Notes: a model not told the origin generated them from the letters alone. Shown: positions 17,924-26,191, counted from the stretch's first letter. The stretch is DNA of 64,000 nt from Chloroflexota bacterium (GCA_013112685.1 JABFGC010000002.1:754902-818901), one strand, 5' to 3'. Translations and numbers: made by a program.

Positions 17924-18770
17924 CGTATTCAATCCTGGTGCTACATTACTTGCGGATGGCACCACATTACTGTTGTGCCGAGTGGAAGATCGACGCGGTC
18001 TCTCCCATCTTTGTGCTGCCAGGTCGGCAAATGGCGTGGATGACTGGCAGATCGATTCACCACCCACCCTTATGGCCGACCCGGAACGGTTTCCCGAGGA
18101 GTATTGGGGTATAGAAGATCCTCGCATCACCTATATCCCTGAATTGGAAAAGTTTGCAATTGCATATACTGCCTACACACGTGACGGACCGGGCGTGGCG
18201 CTGATGCTCACAAAGGACTTTCATCAATTTGAACGTTATGGCGTCATTATGCAGCCAGAGGACAAGGATGCCGCTCTTCTGCCTCGCCGCATGAATGGGC
18301 GTTGGGCACTCATCCATCGCCCGGTCAGCGCGACGGCAGCTCATATCTGGATTTCCTATTCCACTGACCTGCGGGAATGGGGCAGCCACAAAATGATCCT
18401 CAAGGCGCGGCTTGGTGGATGGTGGGATGCGAATAAAATTGGACTTTCCCCGCCTCTAATAGAAACATCGCAAGGCTGGCTGATGATCTATCATGGAGTT
18501 AAGCAGAACGCTGCCGGTGCAATTTACAGGTTGGGATTGGCACTATTTGATTTGAATAATCCAGAGCATTGTTTGAAACGCAGTGATGAATGGTTTTTTG
18601 GCCCCGAAGAACCCTACGAATTACACGGTGATGTTGACAAGGTTGTTTTTCCTTGCGGTTATACCATTGCACCTGATGGTGACACTCTTCGCATTTACTA
18701 TGGTGCGGCAGATTCAAGCATAGCTCTGGCAACGGGAAGCGTACAAGCTATGCTTGCATGGTTAAAGTAA
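17823..18770 (+). CDS. GH130 glycoside phosphorylase/hydrolase
   Basis: 315 residues with a five-bladed beta-propeller pattern. Diagnostic motifs are HKLNPILTAANW, VFNPGATLL and WGIEDPRIT, where D99 matches the catalytic Asp of GH130. Later blocks are GWLMIYHGV and LHGDVDKVVFPCGY. Family members phosphorolyse or hydrolyse beta-mannosides. The two phosphate-binding Arg/His clusters cannot be fully verified here, so phosphorylase versus hydrolase is open. The N-terminal family block begins close to the ATG, so the 101-bp overlap with the GT4 gene seems real. Confidence 0.92.
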   Translation: MRIPALTNQPLQLFQRHKLNPILTAANWTYQVNSVFNPGATLLADGTTLLLCRVEDRRGLSHLCAARSANGVDDWQIDSPPTLMADPERFPEEYWGIEDPRITYIPELEKFAIAYTAYTRDGPGVALMLTKDFHQFERYGVIMQPEDKDAALLPRRMNGRWALIHRPVSATAAHIWISYSTDLREWGSHKMILKARLGGWWDANKIGLSPPLIETSQGWLMIYHGVKQNAAGAIYRLGLALFDLNNPEHCLKRSDEWFFGPEEPYELHGDVDKVVFPCGYTIAPDGDTLRIYYGAADSSIALATGSVQAMLAWLK

Positions 18771-18836
18771 ATAGGGAACCGATCCTGTTTATATTCGGCA
18801 AGTCGAGCAGGTTTCAGTAGTTGGAAGGAGATTCCC

Positions 18837-19091
18837 ATGCAAGAAAGAAAATGTTCCAAATGTGGCTCTGCCAACGTGTATAAGAACACGAGCAACAACT
18901 GGCATAAGGACGGCGTTGTCATCCAGATGGTTGCAGAGGGTAGTTTCCATGATCTGTTTCAAACAGAGGCGTTTCTTTGTCTCGATTGCCGTAATCTGGA
19001 AATTCAGGTCGCGGAAACCAGCACGATGTATGGAAAGCAAAAAACGCTGGTTAATACTATACAAGCCAGCAATAACTGGGTCAAAGCCTGA
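18837..19091 (+). CDS. Small zinc-ribbon protein
   Basis: 84 residues with CSKC near the N-terminus and CLDC around residue 52, a four-cysteine zinc ribbon with a long spacer. The rest is polar, ending in NNWVKA. Such proteins are often annotated as nucleic-acid-binding or PF-like hypothetical proteins. GGAAGGAG precedes the ATG by seven bases. It is followed after 14 bp by the tiny basic protein gene, suggesting a short operon. Confidence 0.8.
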   Translation: MQERKCSKCGSANVYKNTSNNWHKDGVVIQMVAEGSFHDLFQTEAFLCLDCRNLEIQVAETSTMYGKQKTLVNTIQASNNWVKA

Positions 19092-19105
19092 AAGGAGAAA
19101 TTACA

Positions 19106-19243
19106 ATGAACATAGCGACAGACAAGCCCAAGCGCAAGCGTCCATCCAAGGGGCAGCGCAAACATAATCGGTTGGTAAAGCAGGAAGCCCGCAAGGCAAT
19201 TATCCCAGGAAATGATGCGAATACGCGCAAGCGCCCTGCGTAA
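19106..19243 (+). CDS. Highly basic 45-aa peptide
   Basis: A short open frame with AAAGGAG eight bases upstream. It encodes MNIATDKPKRKRPSKGQRKHNR..., with about a third Lys/Arg. The composition suggests RNA or ribosome binding, like small ribosomal or RNA-chaperone peptides, but no family is recognised. Its good ribosome-binding site and position between two small-protein genes support it being real. Confidence 0.65.
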   Translation: MNIATDKPKRKRPSKGQRKHNRLVKQEARKAIIPGNDANTRKRPA

Positions 19244-19297
19244 GATTAGAGTGGTCTCGGATATTAACCTGAACAGCACCATCCTGAGGAGACAAGC

Positions 19298-19534
19298 ATG
19301 GCGATGAATAAAATGATTTTCGATGAAAAGTGGAAGGTGATTCGCGGTCAGTCCACGGTACGTTGGAGTCTGATGGGAGAGTTCGACCTGAACAAAGTGG
19401 ACAAGGCAAAGGACAGGTACGACCGCTTTGTCACGATGCTGCAGGTCAAGTATGGGTATACCCGTCAACAAGCCCGCGCAGAAGTTAACCGCCTCTGGGT
19501 GGAGTACGAAGCAAACAGTAAGAACGATTTATGA
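19298..19534 (+). CDS. CsbD-like stress protein
   Basis: 78 residues with the CsbD pattern: EKWKVIRGQSTVRWSLMGEFDLNKVDKAKDR, then LQVKYGYTRQQARAEVNRLW. CsbD proteins are small helical hairpins induced by general stress, with unknown molecular role. GGAG precedes the ATG by six bases. It ends the small-gene run and is followed by a terminator. Confidence 0.8.
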   Translation: MAMNKMIFDEKWKVIRGQSTVRWSLMGEFDLNKVDKAKDRYDRFVTMLQVKYGYTRQQARAEVNRLWVEYEANSKNDL

Positions 19535-19555
19535 GCAGTTAATCTCTGTAGAATG

Positions 19556-19598
19556 AAAACGGTCTCATCGACATTTGTCCCGAGACCGTTTTGTTGTT
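19556..19598 (+). terminator. Rho-independent terminator after the CsbD-like gene
   Basis: Perfect 11-bp arms AAAACGGTCTC/GAGACCGTTTT with a 15-nt loop and a T-rich tail, 22 bp after the stop. Confidence 0.9.
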
Positions 19599-20407
19599 TT
19601 TGAACAATTCCTACCTTTACTCAGCAAGTGAGTGCAATGAAATCAGGTTGTGCCTATCTATAAAGAAGAACTGAAAACATCACAGCCCCCTGACTGTGTC
19701 GCCTCGGTCGATTCCGGAAATGAACGTCTTGATGATGATGGTCGATGGTCGGACCGCTTACTGCATGCCCGGGCATGATGGGCTATGTCCATAAATCATT
19801 GGCTGAAAACTGTGTTTGATGGGAGTCAACCATGTCAACAACCTACGGCGCTCTGACCCGCACCGAGTCTTCGCCAAAGACAGTCGCTACCTCATCTTCA
19901 TCACCGATCCCAGCCGAACGGCTGATATTGAATTGACAATTAGATAAGGCGTACATGCTCCAAAGTACTTGTATGTGTGGATGTTGGATGAAACGTTACC
20001 AAGCCGGGAATTGAATCTGCGAAAATAGGTGTTTGACCACTTGACAGGGGACCCTGCCATAAAGTCATGTATTATCGGAATGAGGTAATGCCTATCGCAA
20101 ATAATTACCATTCAAGAAACTCGGTCCTTCCGGAGGGGTGTGGCTAACTCGCCACCGTTCTGCTAGATCGCGGGTTCGATCCATAAGCGTCGCCTAACGA
20201 TCCCGCGGAGCGTAACTGAAGACGTGCCTTATTTTGGGCGAAAATCTGTAAGAAACAACAAAAAAACTGACCTTTTTGATCGGTTCTTTCGTGCTATCCT
20301 TGGAGGTCCCGACAGGATTCGAACTCGCGATCTTTAGCAATCAGAGAACTCACGGAATGGTGAGAAAATGAATTAAGAACAGTAAGATTCATCTCTATAT
20401 TAGGAGC
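19599..20407. other. Gene-poor stretch
   Basis: About 0.8 kb without a convincing gene. It contains a 42-codon open stretch around 19819-19947 (MGVNHVNNLRRSD...) with no ribosome-binding site, which could be a gene remnant. A T-arm-like GATCGCGGGTTCGATCC lies near 20165, and the tRNA-3'-end-like repeat at 20305-20329. It reads as a decayed junction region. Confidence 0.4.
20305..20329 (-). repeat. tRNA-3'-end-like direct repeat, right copy
   Basis: The minus strand reads CGCGAGTTCGAATCC then TGTCGGGACC, closely resembling a tRNA T-arm with acceptor end. It is 84% identical to 13772-13796 and in the same orientation. The T-stem mismatches and no 5' half can be found, so it is not a functional tRNA. 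Confidence 0.4.
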
Positions 20408-21193
20408 TTATTTATGAAGGAATTGGTGCAGTTTTTCAGCTTCAATGATGATCCCCAATCCCGGTAGATCGAGTGCTTCCAACTTGCGTTTTCGAATCCA
20501 GGCTCTGACCTGTTTTGATGTTGCATTGCATATCTGGGCGGCTTGATAAACGGTGTAATACCTGCCAGAGGAGATTGAGATGGGAATCACGTTCGGTTCA
20601 GGATTCACCACTTTATAACTTTCTTTCCTGCCTTCTCGAACTTTTCTGCCGTACACTGCGATCAGGCGAAACACTGTCTTTAAGGCATCTTCCGCCGCCT
20701 CTTCATCATGGATGGCAGTGTACTCCAGTAACTTCTTATGTAGACTCAAAAAATCAAAGAGAGCGGTTGCCCGGGTTGATGTAAGTTCGATTTTGTTTTC
20801 TAGAATCACAGCACCATCAACGATTTCAGAAGAGAGTTTATACGTCGGAGAGCCAATGACAAATCCGCTGGACTTCCATGTATCGTTCACTTGCATTTGT
20901 TCGAGAAGCTCGAGTGTATATCCTGCATAGAGGTGAGTAACAATACAAAGATCTGCATCCCAGACCACGATGCCTCGCTGTTGCCAATCCTGTCGTTGAA
21001 ATGGATTTAGCCAAGCGGGGAGACTTGGTGGAGAAGTGAAGTGCCCCTCGAAGTTGAGATGGATTCCCCATGTGGTTTGATATAGAACGGCTGAATAATT
21101 CTGCATAGGAACTTGCCTATAGTGATGAATTTCTTGGTTCAGTATAAAGCGGGCAAGGTCTGGGATCGGACAAGCTGTCGGTAGATAGCACAA
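20408..21193 (-). CDS. Orphan protein with novel N-terminal domain and excisionase-like HTH
   Basis: Up to 261 residues. The C-terminus (about 212-260) is a MerR/excisionase-like helix-turn-helix: YYTVYQAAQICNATSKQVRA then WIRKRKLEALDLPGLGIII. The preceding ~200 residues (TTWGIHLNFEGHFTSPPSLP..., ENKIELTSTRATALFDFLSL) match no family I know. Start is uncertain: TTG at 21193 gives full length, and ATG at 21106 removes 29 residues; neither has a clear ribosome-binding site. It is transcribed alone. It probably binds DNA, perhaps as an accessory-element regulator. Confidence 0.7.
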   Translation of the reverse strand: MCYLPTACPIPDLARFILNQEIHHYRQVPMQNYSAVLYQTTWGIHLNFEGHFTSPPSLPAWLNPFQRQDWQQRGIVVWDADLCIVTHLYAGYTLELLEQMQVNDTWKSSGFVIGSPTYKLSSEIVDGAVILENKIELTSTRATALFDFLSLHKKLLEYTAIHDEEAAEDALKTVFRLIAVYGRKVREGRKESYKVVNPEPNVIPISISSGRYYTVYQAAQICNATSKQVRAWIRKRKLEALDLPGLGIIIEAEKLHQFLHK

Positions 21194-21220
21194 GTGGATT
21201 AATAGTTTACGGGAATGGAT

Positions 21221-21252
21221 TAAACGAAAACACCCCTATACGTGGGGGTGTT
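21221..21252 (-). terminator. Terminator of the 21.4-27.2 kb minus-strand operon
   Basis: Arms AACACCCC/GGGGTGTT with an 8-nt loop; on the minus strand the stem is followed by TTCGTTTA. It lies 149 bp downstream of the last operon gene and just before the HTH gene. Confidence 0.6.
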
Positions 21253-21307
21253 CGTGTGTTTCGTGCTGTTTTGCTCTCTATTTGGCAGGTATAAAGTTTT
21301 GTGGCCT

Positions 21308-21367
21308 GAATTTATACCCATATGCATGATATATGCCGCGCTGGACAGATCCGATTGCGGTTGTGAA
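21308..21367 (-). repeat. Degenerate YGYKFR repeat, copy B
   Basis: The minus strand encodes SVQRGIYHAYGYKFRPQ and is followed by a stop. It aligns with copies A and C through CTGTCC-GCG-GG and GGTATAAATTC, and with copy C also through TTCACAACC further upstream. It lies in the gap downstream of the membrane-protein operon. Confidence 0.45.
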
Positions 21368-21400
21368 GTTTGAAACTGTCACTGTTTATCTTTTCTTTAG

Positions 21401-22216
21401 TCACTGCCCTCGAGATTGGATGTACTCGCTCACATCCGCGTTGTAGAGCGCCTCTTCAATGGTGAAGATCGCCCAGGGACTTCCCATATCCAGCCACGTG
21501 GCAGAGCCGACCGCGCTGAGTTTCGTGCCGGGCAAAAACGCGCCGGGTTCGTTGCGCGTGATCCATAGGATTTTGGATTTGCCTTCGCCAGCCTCGCGGT
21601 ACCGTATGGCTTCCATCGTGTCGATCAGCCCTGTTTCAGGATCGAAGCGCACGACAAAGTTCTCGACCTGATCCTCGAACGGGACGAACAGCAGCGCGGT
21701 ATTGTCGTCCACCGCCTCCCACTTGACCCTGGAATCGGTCAGCCAAATGGAGGGGAACCAGCCCGCCTCCGCCCACAGTGCCAGGTTCGCGCCCTGATTG
21801 GTGTTCGGGTCATCGTAATACGTTCCCATCGGACTCTCGAAGAAACTTTCGCCGTCTATATATCCTTCATTTACCTTCAGGAACGGAATGCCGAAAAAGG
21901 TCGCTTCGATGTAATGGCGGTAGTTATTGCCTGCTTTGTGGACAAAAACAAAACGCGCGGGGAGCCACAGTCCAAACGGACGAATGACCGCCTTGCCCGT
22001 GAAGACTGCCGTTTCGATGACGGGAATCTGGTCGCCATAAACCGTGCGGTAGTATCGTTCCACAGGCGCGGGCAATCCGTTGGGGATGGGAATCGTTTTC
22101 GCGCTTGATATCGGAAGCGAAGGCAGAACGAACGCTTTGGGTTTTACTTGCAGCCCCAGCCAGCCGATAAAGATCAGCGCGGCGAGGACGATCAGGATGA
22201 TGTACAAGACTTTCAT
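21401..22216 (-). CDS. Membrane-anchored protein resembling DUF6544
   Basis: 271 residues starting at MKVLYIILIVLAALIFIGWLG, a single N-terminal TM anchor. The remainder is an extracytoplasmic beta-rich domain with PAPVERYYRTVYGDQIPVIE, VNEGYIDGESFFESPMGTYY and ALWAEAGWFPSIWL. The pattern resembles DUF6544. I start it at 22216 because the longer frame to 22453 encodes no plausible protein and would overlap the preceding gene. It is the last gene of the LmrA-type-controlled operon. Function unknown. Confidence 0.8.
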   Translation of the reverse strand: MKVLYIILIVLAALIFIGWLGLQVKPKAFVLPSLPISSAKTIPIPNGLPAPVERYYRTVYGDQIPVIETAVFTGKAVIRPFGLWLPARFVFVHKAGNNYRHYIEATFFGIPFLKVNEGYIDGESFFESPMGTYYDDPNTNQGANLALWAEAGWFPSIWLTDSRVKWEAVDDNTALLFVPFEDQVENFVVRFDPETGLIDTMEAIRYREAGEGKSKILWITRNEPGAFLPGTKLSAVGSATWLDMGSPWAIFTIEEALYNADVSEYIQSRGQ

Positions 22217-22257
22217 TTTTTCTCTTTCTGTGTGGAGGGCTACCCGTCCATCGTGGA

Positions 22258-22974
22258 TTATGACAATCGAAACAAACGGATAGTGAACATGACCATCCAT
22301 GCCATGAGTAAGAGCCCGCCAGGCATGGCGAGCGCCATTGCCATGTTTTGAACGGATGACATGAAGGTGACAAGAACAACGTAAACGATCATCAACGCGT
22401 TGCCGAGGATGCCGACGATGGAATTGGCTTTGCTGAAAACCTGTCCCTGCCACATCGCGAGTGACATGACCAGCGCGGCGAGAGACGGCAGGAGAAAACT
22501 TAAGAACACGCCGAGGCTTCCGTGTGCGCCGCGCGCCAACATGGCTTCACCCGCCGCGGCAAGCAGTGATTTCTGTGTTTCATCTGCAATGGCATACTTC
22601 CTGCTGAGTTCCAGCATAGGCAGGGCGGTGTTGTTGGCAACAAAGATCGTTGTGCCAACCAGGAAGATGACCAGCGCCAGCAGTGCGTACGGCTTGTTCG
22701 TCTTGCGGAGCGCGGCGTACAGCGCGAAATAGACGGGGATGGAGATGAGTTGATTGACCGTATTTAACAAGTCGAGGTGATACAAGCCCAGCCAGGGACT
22801 CCGCTGGAATTCCATGAAGCGATCCACAGCCGTTTGTGGGAGTTCGGTCAGATTACCGCCTGTGGACGAGCCGATGAAAATATCCGCCACGACCGCGATC
22901 AACGACAAGATGGCGGCAACCCCGCCAAGAAGGTAGATGCTTTTCCATTTCGATTCGTCTTGTAGTATTTCCAT
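22258..22974 (-). CDS. DUF4386-like multi-TM protein
   Basis: About 238 residues with six TM helices. KWKSIYLLGGVAAILSLIAV, a loop with SPWLGLYHLDLLNTVNQLIS and LVGTTIFVANNTALPMLELS match the DUF4386 pattern. AAAAGG lies six bases before the ATG at 22974; an alternative ATG at 22989 overlaps the stop of an open stretch upstream. It is a paralogue of the protein at 23658-24356. Function unknown, but such proteins recur next to TetR regulators. Confidence 0.78.
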   Translation of the reverse strand: MEILQDESKWKSIYLLGGVAAILSLIAVVADIFIGSSTGGNLTELPQTAVDRFMEFQRSPWLGLYHLDLLNTVNQLISIPVYFALYAALRKTNKPYALLALVIFLVGTTIFVANNTALPMLELSRKYAIADETQKSLLAAAGEAMLARGAHGSLGVFLSFLLPSLAALVMSLAMWQGQVFSKANSIVGILGNALMIVYVVLVTFMSSVQNMAMALAMPGGLLLMAWMVMFTIRLFRLS

Positions 22975-22985
22975 ATTTAGCCTTT

Positions 22986-23110
22986 TCATTTCACCAGCAG
23001 CGGCTTCAATTCCATTGCCCATTGGCGGATGGCGTTCCAGTCGCGGTGATCGCCTTCTTGCCAGACGCCAAAGAGTACGCTCAAACGGAACTTCAGGCGG
23101 TCACTATAGG
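22986..23110 (-). pseudogene. Open C-terminal fragment between YdjM-like and DUF4386-like genes
   Basis: The minus strand stays open here in a third frame and encodes ...RLKFRLSVLFGVWQEGDHRD then WNAIRQWAMELKPLLVK, ending in a TGA that overlaps the ATG at 22989 as ATGA. The composition is that of a real protein end. It has no start of its own. Either it is a gene remnant, or the YdjM-like gene is frameshifted at the T8 run (23119-23126) and truly ends here. Confidence 0.35.
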
Positions 23111-23644
23111 TTTCAAGGTTTTTTTTATTTTCTGAATTTCCTTTGCGGCAGATTTCGTCTGCCGTTTTGCGCGAAGATAAACGACAATCCCGCCAGCGAG
23201 AATCACAAGATCGAAGACAGTGATGAACAGGAATCCTGCGCCAGAATTTTCCAAACCGAGACCGATTTGGGGTGAGCCTTCAAAAAACAACGGCAGATTG
23301 GAGTGCATGAGAAAATCTAATATCCAGTGACTGAAAACCACTGCGCCGAGAATGAGACTGGATCGGCGGTCTCGATAAAATAGAAAAGTGAACGCCGCCG
23401 CGATGACTGACCAGACGACGGACATAAAAAATCCATGCGACCAGGGGTTGACCACAGGAGATATATATTTGACGCCTTCGCTAAAACTCATAGTTGTTTC
23501 CGCTTTTTGTTCCAGCCCAATGGAGGTAAACAAAAAATACAACAAGTCGTTTGTCTCGCCAGCGGCAAGAAAAACCCAAAGCGGTATTTGGGGCGCGGCA
23601 GTTTTTGCCGCAAGACCAGGTGCGAAATGACCTATGCCTGACAT
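23093..23644 (-). CDS. YdjM/DUF457-like membrane-bound hydrolase family protein
   Basis: 183 residues with four or five TM helices. Conserved polar residues sit near the membrane: GHFAPGLAA at the start, AGETNDLLY, NPWSHGFFMS and FSHWILDFLMHSNLP. The His/Asp set in HxxxD-like positions is the hallmark of the LexA-binding inner-membrane hydrolase (YdjM) superfamily, thought to be metal-dependent. The A8 run near its 3' end may hide a frameshift. AAGGAG precedes the ATG. Confidence 0.72.
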   Translation of the reverse strand: MSGIGHFAPGLAAKTAAPQIPLWVFLAAGETNDLLYFLFTSIGLEQKAETTMSFSEGVKYISPVVNPWSHGFFMSVVWSVIAAAFTFLFYRDRRSSLILGAVVFSHWILDFLMHSNLPLFFEGSPQIGLGLENSGAGFLFITVFDLVILAGGIVVYLRAKRQTKSAAKEIQKIKKTLKPIVTA

Positions 23645-23657
23645 GACTTACTCTCCT

Positions 23658-24356
23658 TCATGCGCTGCCCCGTCCCAACTGAAACAGCCTGCGCGCGACC
23701 AGGACATCCCAGATCAACAGGAATAGAACCGAGAAGATCGAGATATACATCCCAATGGACGGAACATACAAGCCAAAATCGAACACGCTCGACGCGATAC
23801 GAAAATAGGCGGTTGTCTTGCTGAAGATATCCGTCTTGAGCATGATGAGCGATATGATGAGCCCGCCCAGCGAACCAAGGATGTAACTCACTTGAAAAGC
23901 CGTGCCGTGAAAGACGGCGAGCAGGGTCTCTCCTGCAGAGAGATAGATCGCTCGCTCGGCGCCGGTTGTTGCGGCGGCGTATCCGTTGCTGAGGGATAAC
24001 ATTTCAAAGGCGGGTCTCGCGACAATGAAGGACATGATTCCGATCAGGCTGAGGACAACGTAGAGCACGGTAAAGGATGGGCCGACGCGTCGAAGCAGGA
24101 TATACAGTGACAACGTGATCGGAATGGACAAAAACACATAAACGATCATCAGCAGTTCGAAATTGATCAGCCCGATGATCTTGTTATTTTGAAACAGCGC
24201 GAACCAGGCAGATGCACCGCCTTCGTAGGGCGGCGGCGCGCTTATAAAAACAATCATTTGAGCGACGATGATGAATACCATCATCAAGGCAGATACTCCA
24301 CCCAGGTTGAAAAGCGGTTTCCAACCTTGTTCTGTTTCGCCATATTTCATGTTCAT
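23658..24356 (-). CDS. DUF4386-like multi-TM protein, second paralogue
   Basis: 232 residues and six TM helices. GWKPLFNLGGVSALMMVFII and LINFELLMIVYVFLSIPITL align with the paralogue at 22258-22974, and FEMLSLSNGYAAATTGAERA corresponds to its LELSRKYAIADETQKS. The AAGGAG site lies inside the 3' end of the gene before it, so translation is probably coupled. Function unknown. Confidence 0.78.
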   Translation of the reverse strand: MNMKYGETEQGWKPLFNLGGVSALMMVFIIVAQMIVFISAPPPYEGGASAWFALFQNNKIIGLINFELLMIVYVFLSIPITLSLYILLRRVGPSFTVLYVVLSLIGIMSFIVARPAFEMLSLSNGYAAATTGAERAIYLSAGETLLAVFHGTAFQVSYILGSLGGLIISLIMLKTDIFSKTTAYFRIASSVFDFGLYVPSIGMYISIFSVLFLLIWDVLVARRLFQLGRGSA

Positions 24357-24362
24357 TGTGTT

Positions 24363-25172
24363 TCACTCCTTCCATTTCATGTTGGCATAAAACAACACGT
24401 TTGCGATCAAGCCGAGCGCGGTCAACGTGCCCCACAGAGGAAGTTCACTGGTATCGGAGATGCCCGCGTTCACAACCAAAATCGAATTGACCGCCAGGAC
24501 GAGCGTGTAGAGCGGTCCCTTCACACTGAGGATGCCCGCGATGACGTAGCCCCACGGCTGGCGCTTTATCAGCCAGACTGCGCCGAGGATGAGCCAGGGG
24601 ATGACTAGGGTCAGGTCGAGGGCGAAGACCACATTGGTGGGATGCCCAGTGATCGTCACGATGGCGGGAACGTTGTCAGTGGCGATAAAGCCGATGGACT
24701 GGATCAGGTACACCAGTCCAAGCCCCGAAGCGACGAAGAGGAAGTAGCCGCCGATCCATTTGACGGGCGTCTCTTTCCTAAACTGCTGGCTGATCCCGTT
24801 TACCTCGAGATTGACCAACCCGAAGATCAGCGCGAAGATCGAGAGCGCGAGCAAGGCGGCGTAGACGAGGAAGAACCAGTTGAACGCCGCGCCGAAGAGA
24901 TAGAAGGCGTAGTTGTAGAGCATGTAATCCAGCGCGCCCATCCAGATCAATTGCGCCCTGAACGAACCACGCTTCGCAAAAATCATCGCCGCGACGAGAA
25001 TTGGAACCGCGAGAAAGAGCGTGACCGCGTCATTGCCAAGCCACGTTGTTGTGACAAACGCGTTATCGTGATAGAGATTGTCCAATAGCAGTCCGCCTGC
25101 GGAGGCGAATGTGGCGAGAATAGCGATGAGGGTGGAAAGAGTGGTAACGGGTTTGAGTTTTTTGTCTTTCAT
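24363..25172 (-). CDS. Seven-TM uncharacterised membrane protein
   Basis: About 269 residues with seven or more TM helices (LSTLIAILATFASAGGLLL, LFLAVPILVAAMIFAK, MLYNYAFYLFGAAFNWFFLV and others). The loop region RKETPVKWIGGYFLFVASGL is conserved-looking. The ATG at 25190 overlaps the preceding stop as ATGA; I prefer 25172 because AAGGA is seven bases before it. Adjacent genes are hydrolase and DUF4386-like. Function unknown. Confidence 0.78.
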   Translation of the reverse strand: MKDKKLKPVTTLSTLIAILATFASAGGLLLDNLYHDNAFVTTTWLGNDAVTLFLAVPILVAAMIFAKRGSFRAQLIWMGALDYMLYNYAFYLFGAAFNWFFLVYAALLALSIFALIFGLVNLEVNGISQQFRKETPVKWIGGYFLFVASGLGLVYLIQSIGFIATDNVPAIVTITGHPTNVVFALDLTLVIPWLILGAVWLIKRQPWGYVIAGILSVKGPLYTLVLAVNSILVVNAGISDTSELPLWGTLTALGLIANVLFYANMKWKE

Positions 25173-25186
25173 CTTTTTTTCCTTGT

Positions 25187-26164
25187 TCATTGTAAATGGT
25201 CCTGCTGGACTGATTCGAGAAAGCGCGCGATCTCGGAACGCACGGTCGCTTCCTGACTCAACAACAAGTGACCTCCGCCTGGGATGGACAACAACTCCGC
25301 GTTGGGAATGCGCTTTGCCAGCGCCTCGGCATTCTCGTACAACGCCAGTGAGTCATCCACTGCATGAATCACAAGTACGGGTACGTTGATCGCTTCGAGC
25401 GGATATTGGTCGGGATGCCTGTCCATGTCGAGATTGGATGTGAACATGTCGAAGACGAATCCCGCCGTTCGAGGTTTGATCGGCAGGACTGAGCGGATCA
25501 CGCCCGTGACCTGGACCTGTTCCGCCTCCGAAAGCGCGTATCCTTCCGGGATGCCCATCGTGGGCTTCATCACCGACTCGAAATGATGGGTCAACATCCA
25601 CATCAAGAAGTCTGAACCAAAAACGGTTTGAATGACGGGCTTGGGCGGGAGCGCGACATTATATTCACCCACCGATGGCGCCGCCGTGGAGACGAACACC
25701 AGCGCCTTGATGCGTTCGGGATGACGCAGCGCGAATTGAATGGCAGATGTGCCGCCCGCCGAGTTCGCCATCACTGTGACTCGTTGGATGCCGAGCGAAT
25801 CCAACAGGCAGACGAACGCATCTGCCTGGCTGGTGGGCGAGGCGTCTGCGGGAAGCGGCGTTCCGTGATAGCCGAAGCGCGAGGGCGCGATCACTTTGTA
25901 CCCGTCGCCCAGATACGCCTCCGCCAGTCCCAGTCCCTGATCGAAGCCGCCTCCGATACCGTGGCTAACCAGAACCGTCTCGCCTTCGCCCCGCACGGCA
26001 ACTTCGATGGGACCGCAATCCGTCGCGATGACCTGGCGCTCGATGGAATCGAGTTTTGCATAGGCGCTCCGAATGTCGCGGCGATAGGGCAGGTAGAGAA
26101 AGACAAAAGACAGAACCAGCAAGATCGCAGCAATCCACAACATTATTTTTCCTTTTGGTTGCAT
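25187..26164 (-). CDS. Membrane-anchored alpha/beta hydrolase
   Basis: 325 residues with an N-terminal TM segment (IMLWIAAILLVLSFVFLYLP). The alpha/beta-hydrolase fold shows oxyanion HGIGGG (68-73), nucleophile S135 in MANSAGG (usual GxSxG with Ala first), acid in VIHAVDDSLAL and catalytic His in GGGHLLL. It should act on esters or similar substrates at the membrane. GGAG lies shortly before the ATG; a second ATG seven codons in is also possible. It is central in the TetR-controlled operon. Confidence 0.9.
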   Translation of the reverse strand: MQPKGKIMLWIAAILLVLSFVFLYLPYRRDIRSAYAKLDSIERQVIATDCGPIEVAVRGEGETVLVSHGIGGGFDQGLGLAEAYLGDGYKVIAPSRFGYHGTPLPADASPTSQADAFVCLLDSLGIQRVTVMANSAGGTSAIQFALRHPERIKALVFVSTAAPSVGEYNVALPPKPVIQTVFGSDFLMWMLTHHFESVMKPTMGIPEGYALSEAEQVQVTGVIRSVLPIKPRTAGFVFDMFTSNLDMDRHPDQYPLEAINVPVLVIHAVDDSLALYENAEALAKRIPNAELLSIPGGGHLLLSQEATVRSEIARFLESVQQDHLQ

Positions 26165-26191
26165 TGTTCTCCAGATAGGGGTCGCAAACTA

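Noticed and set aside
19819..19947. Short frame MGVNHVNNLRRSD... as a gene
   Set aside because: Only 42 codons, no ribosome-binding site and no recognisable family; kept only as a note on possible remnant DNA.
20150..20190. Possible tRNA around GATCGCGGGTTCGATCC
   Set aside because: No acceptor or anticodon stem could be paired by eye; the T-loop-like core alone is insufficient.
22217..22453. N-terminal extension of the DUF6544-like frame to 22453
   Set aside because: It would overlap the DUF4386-like gene antisense-free but in another frame, and encodes a His/Arg-rich stretch before the true TM anchor start.
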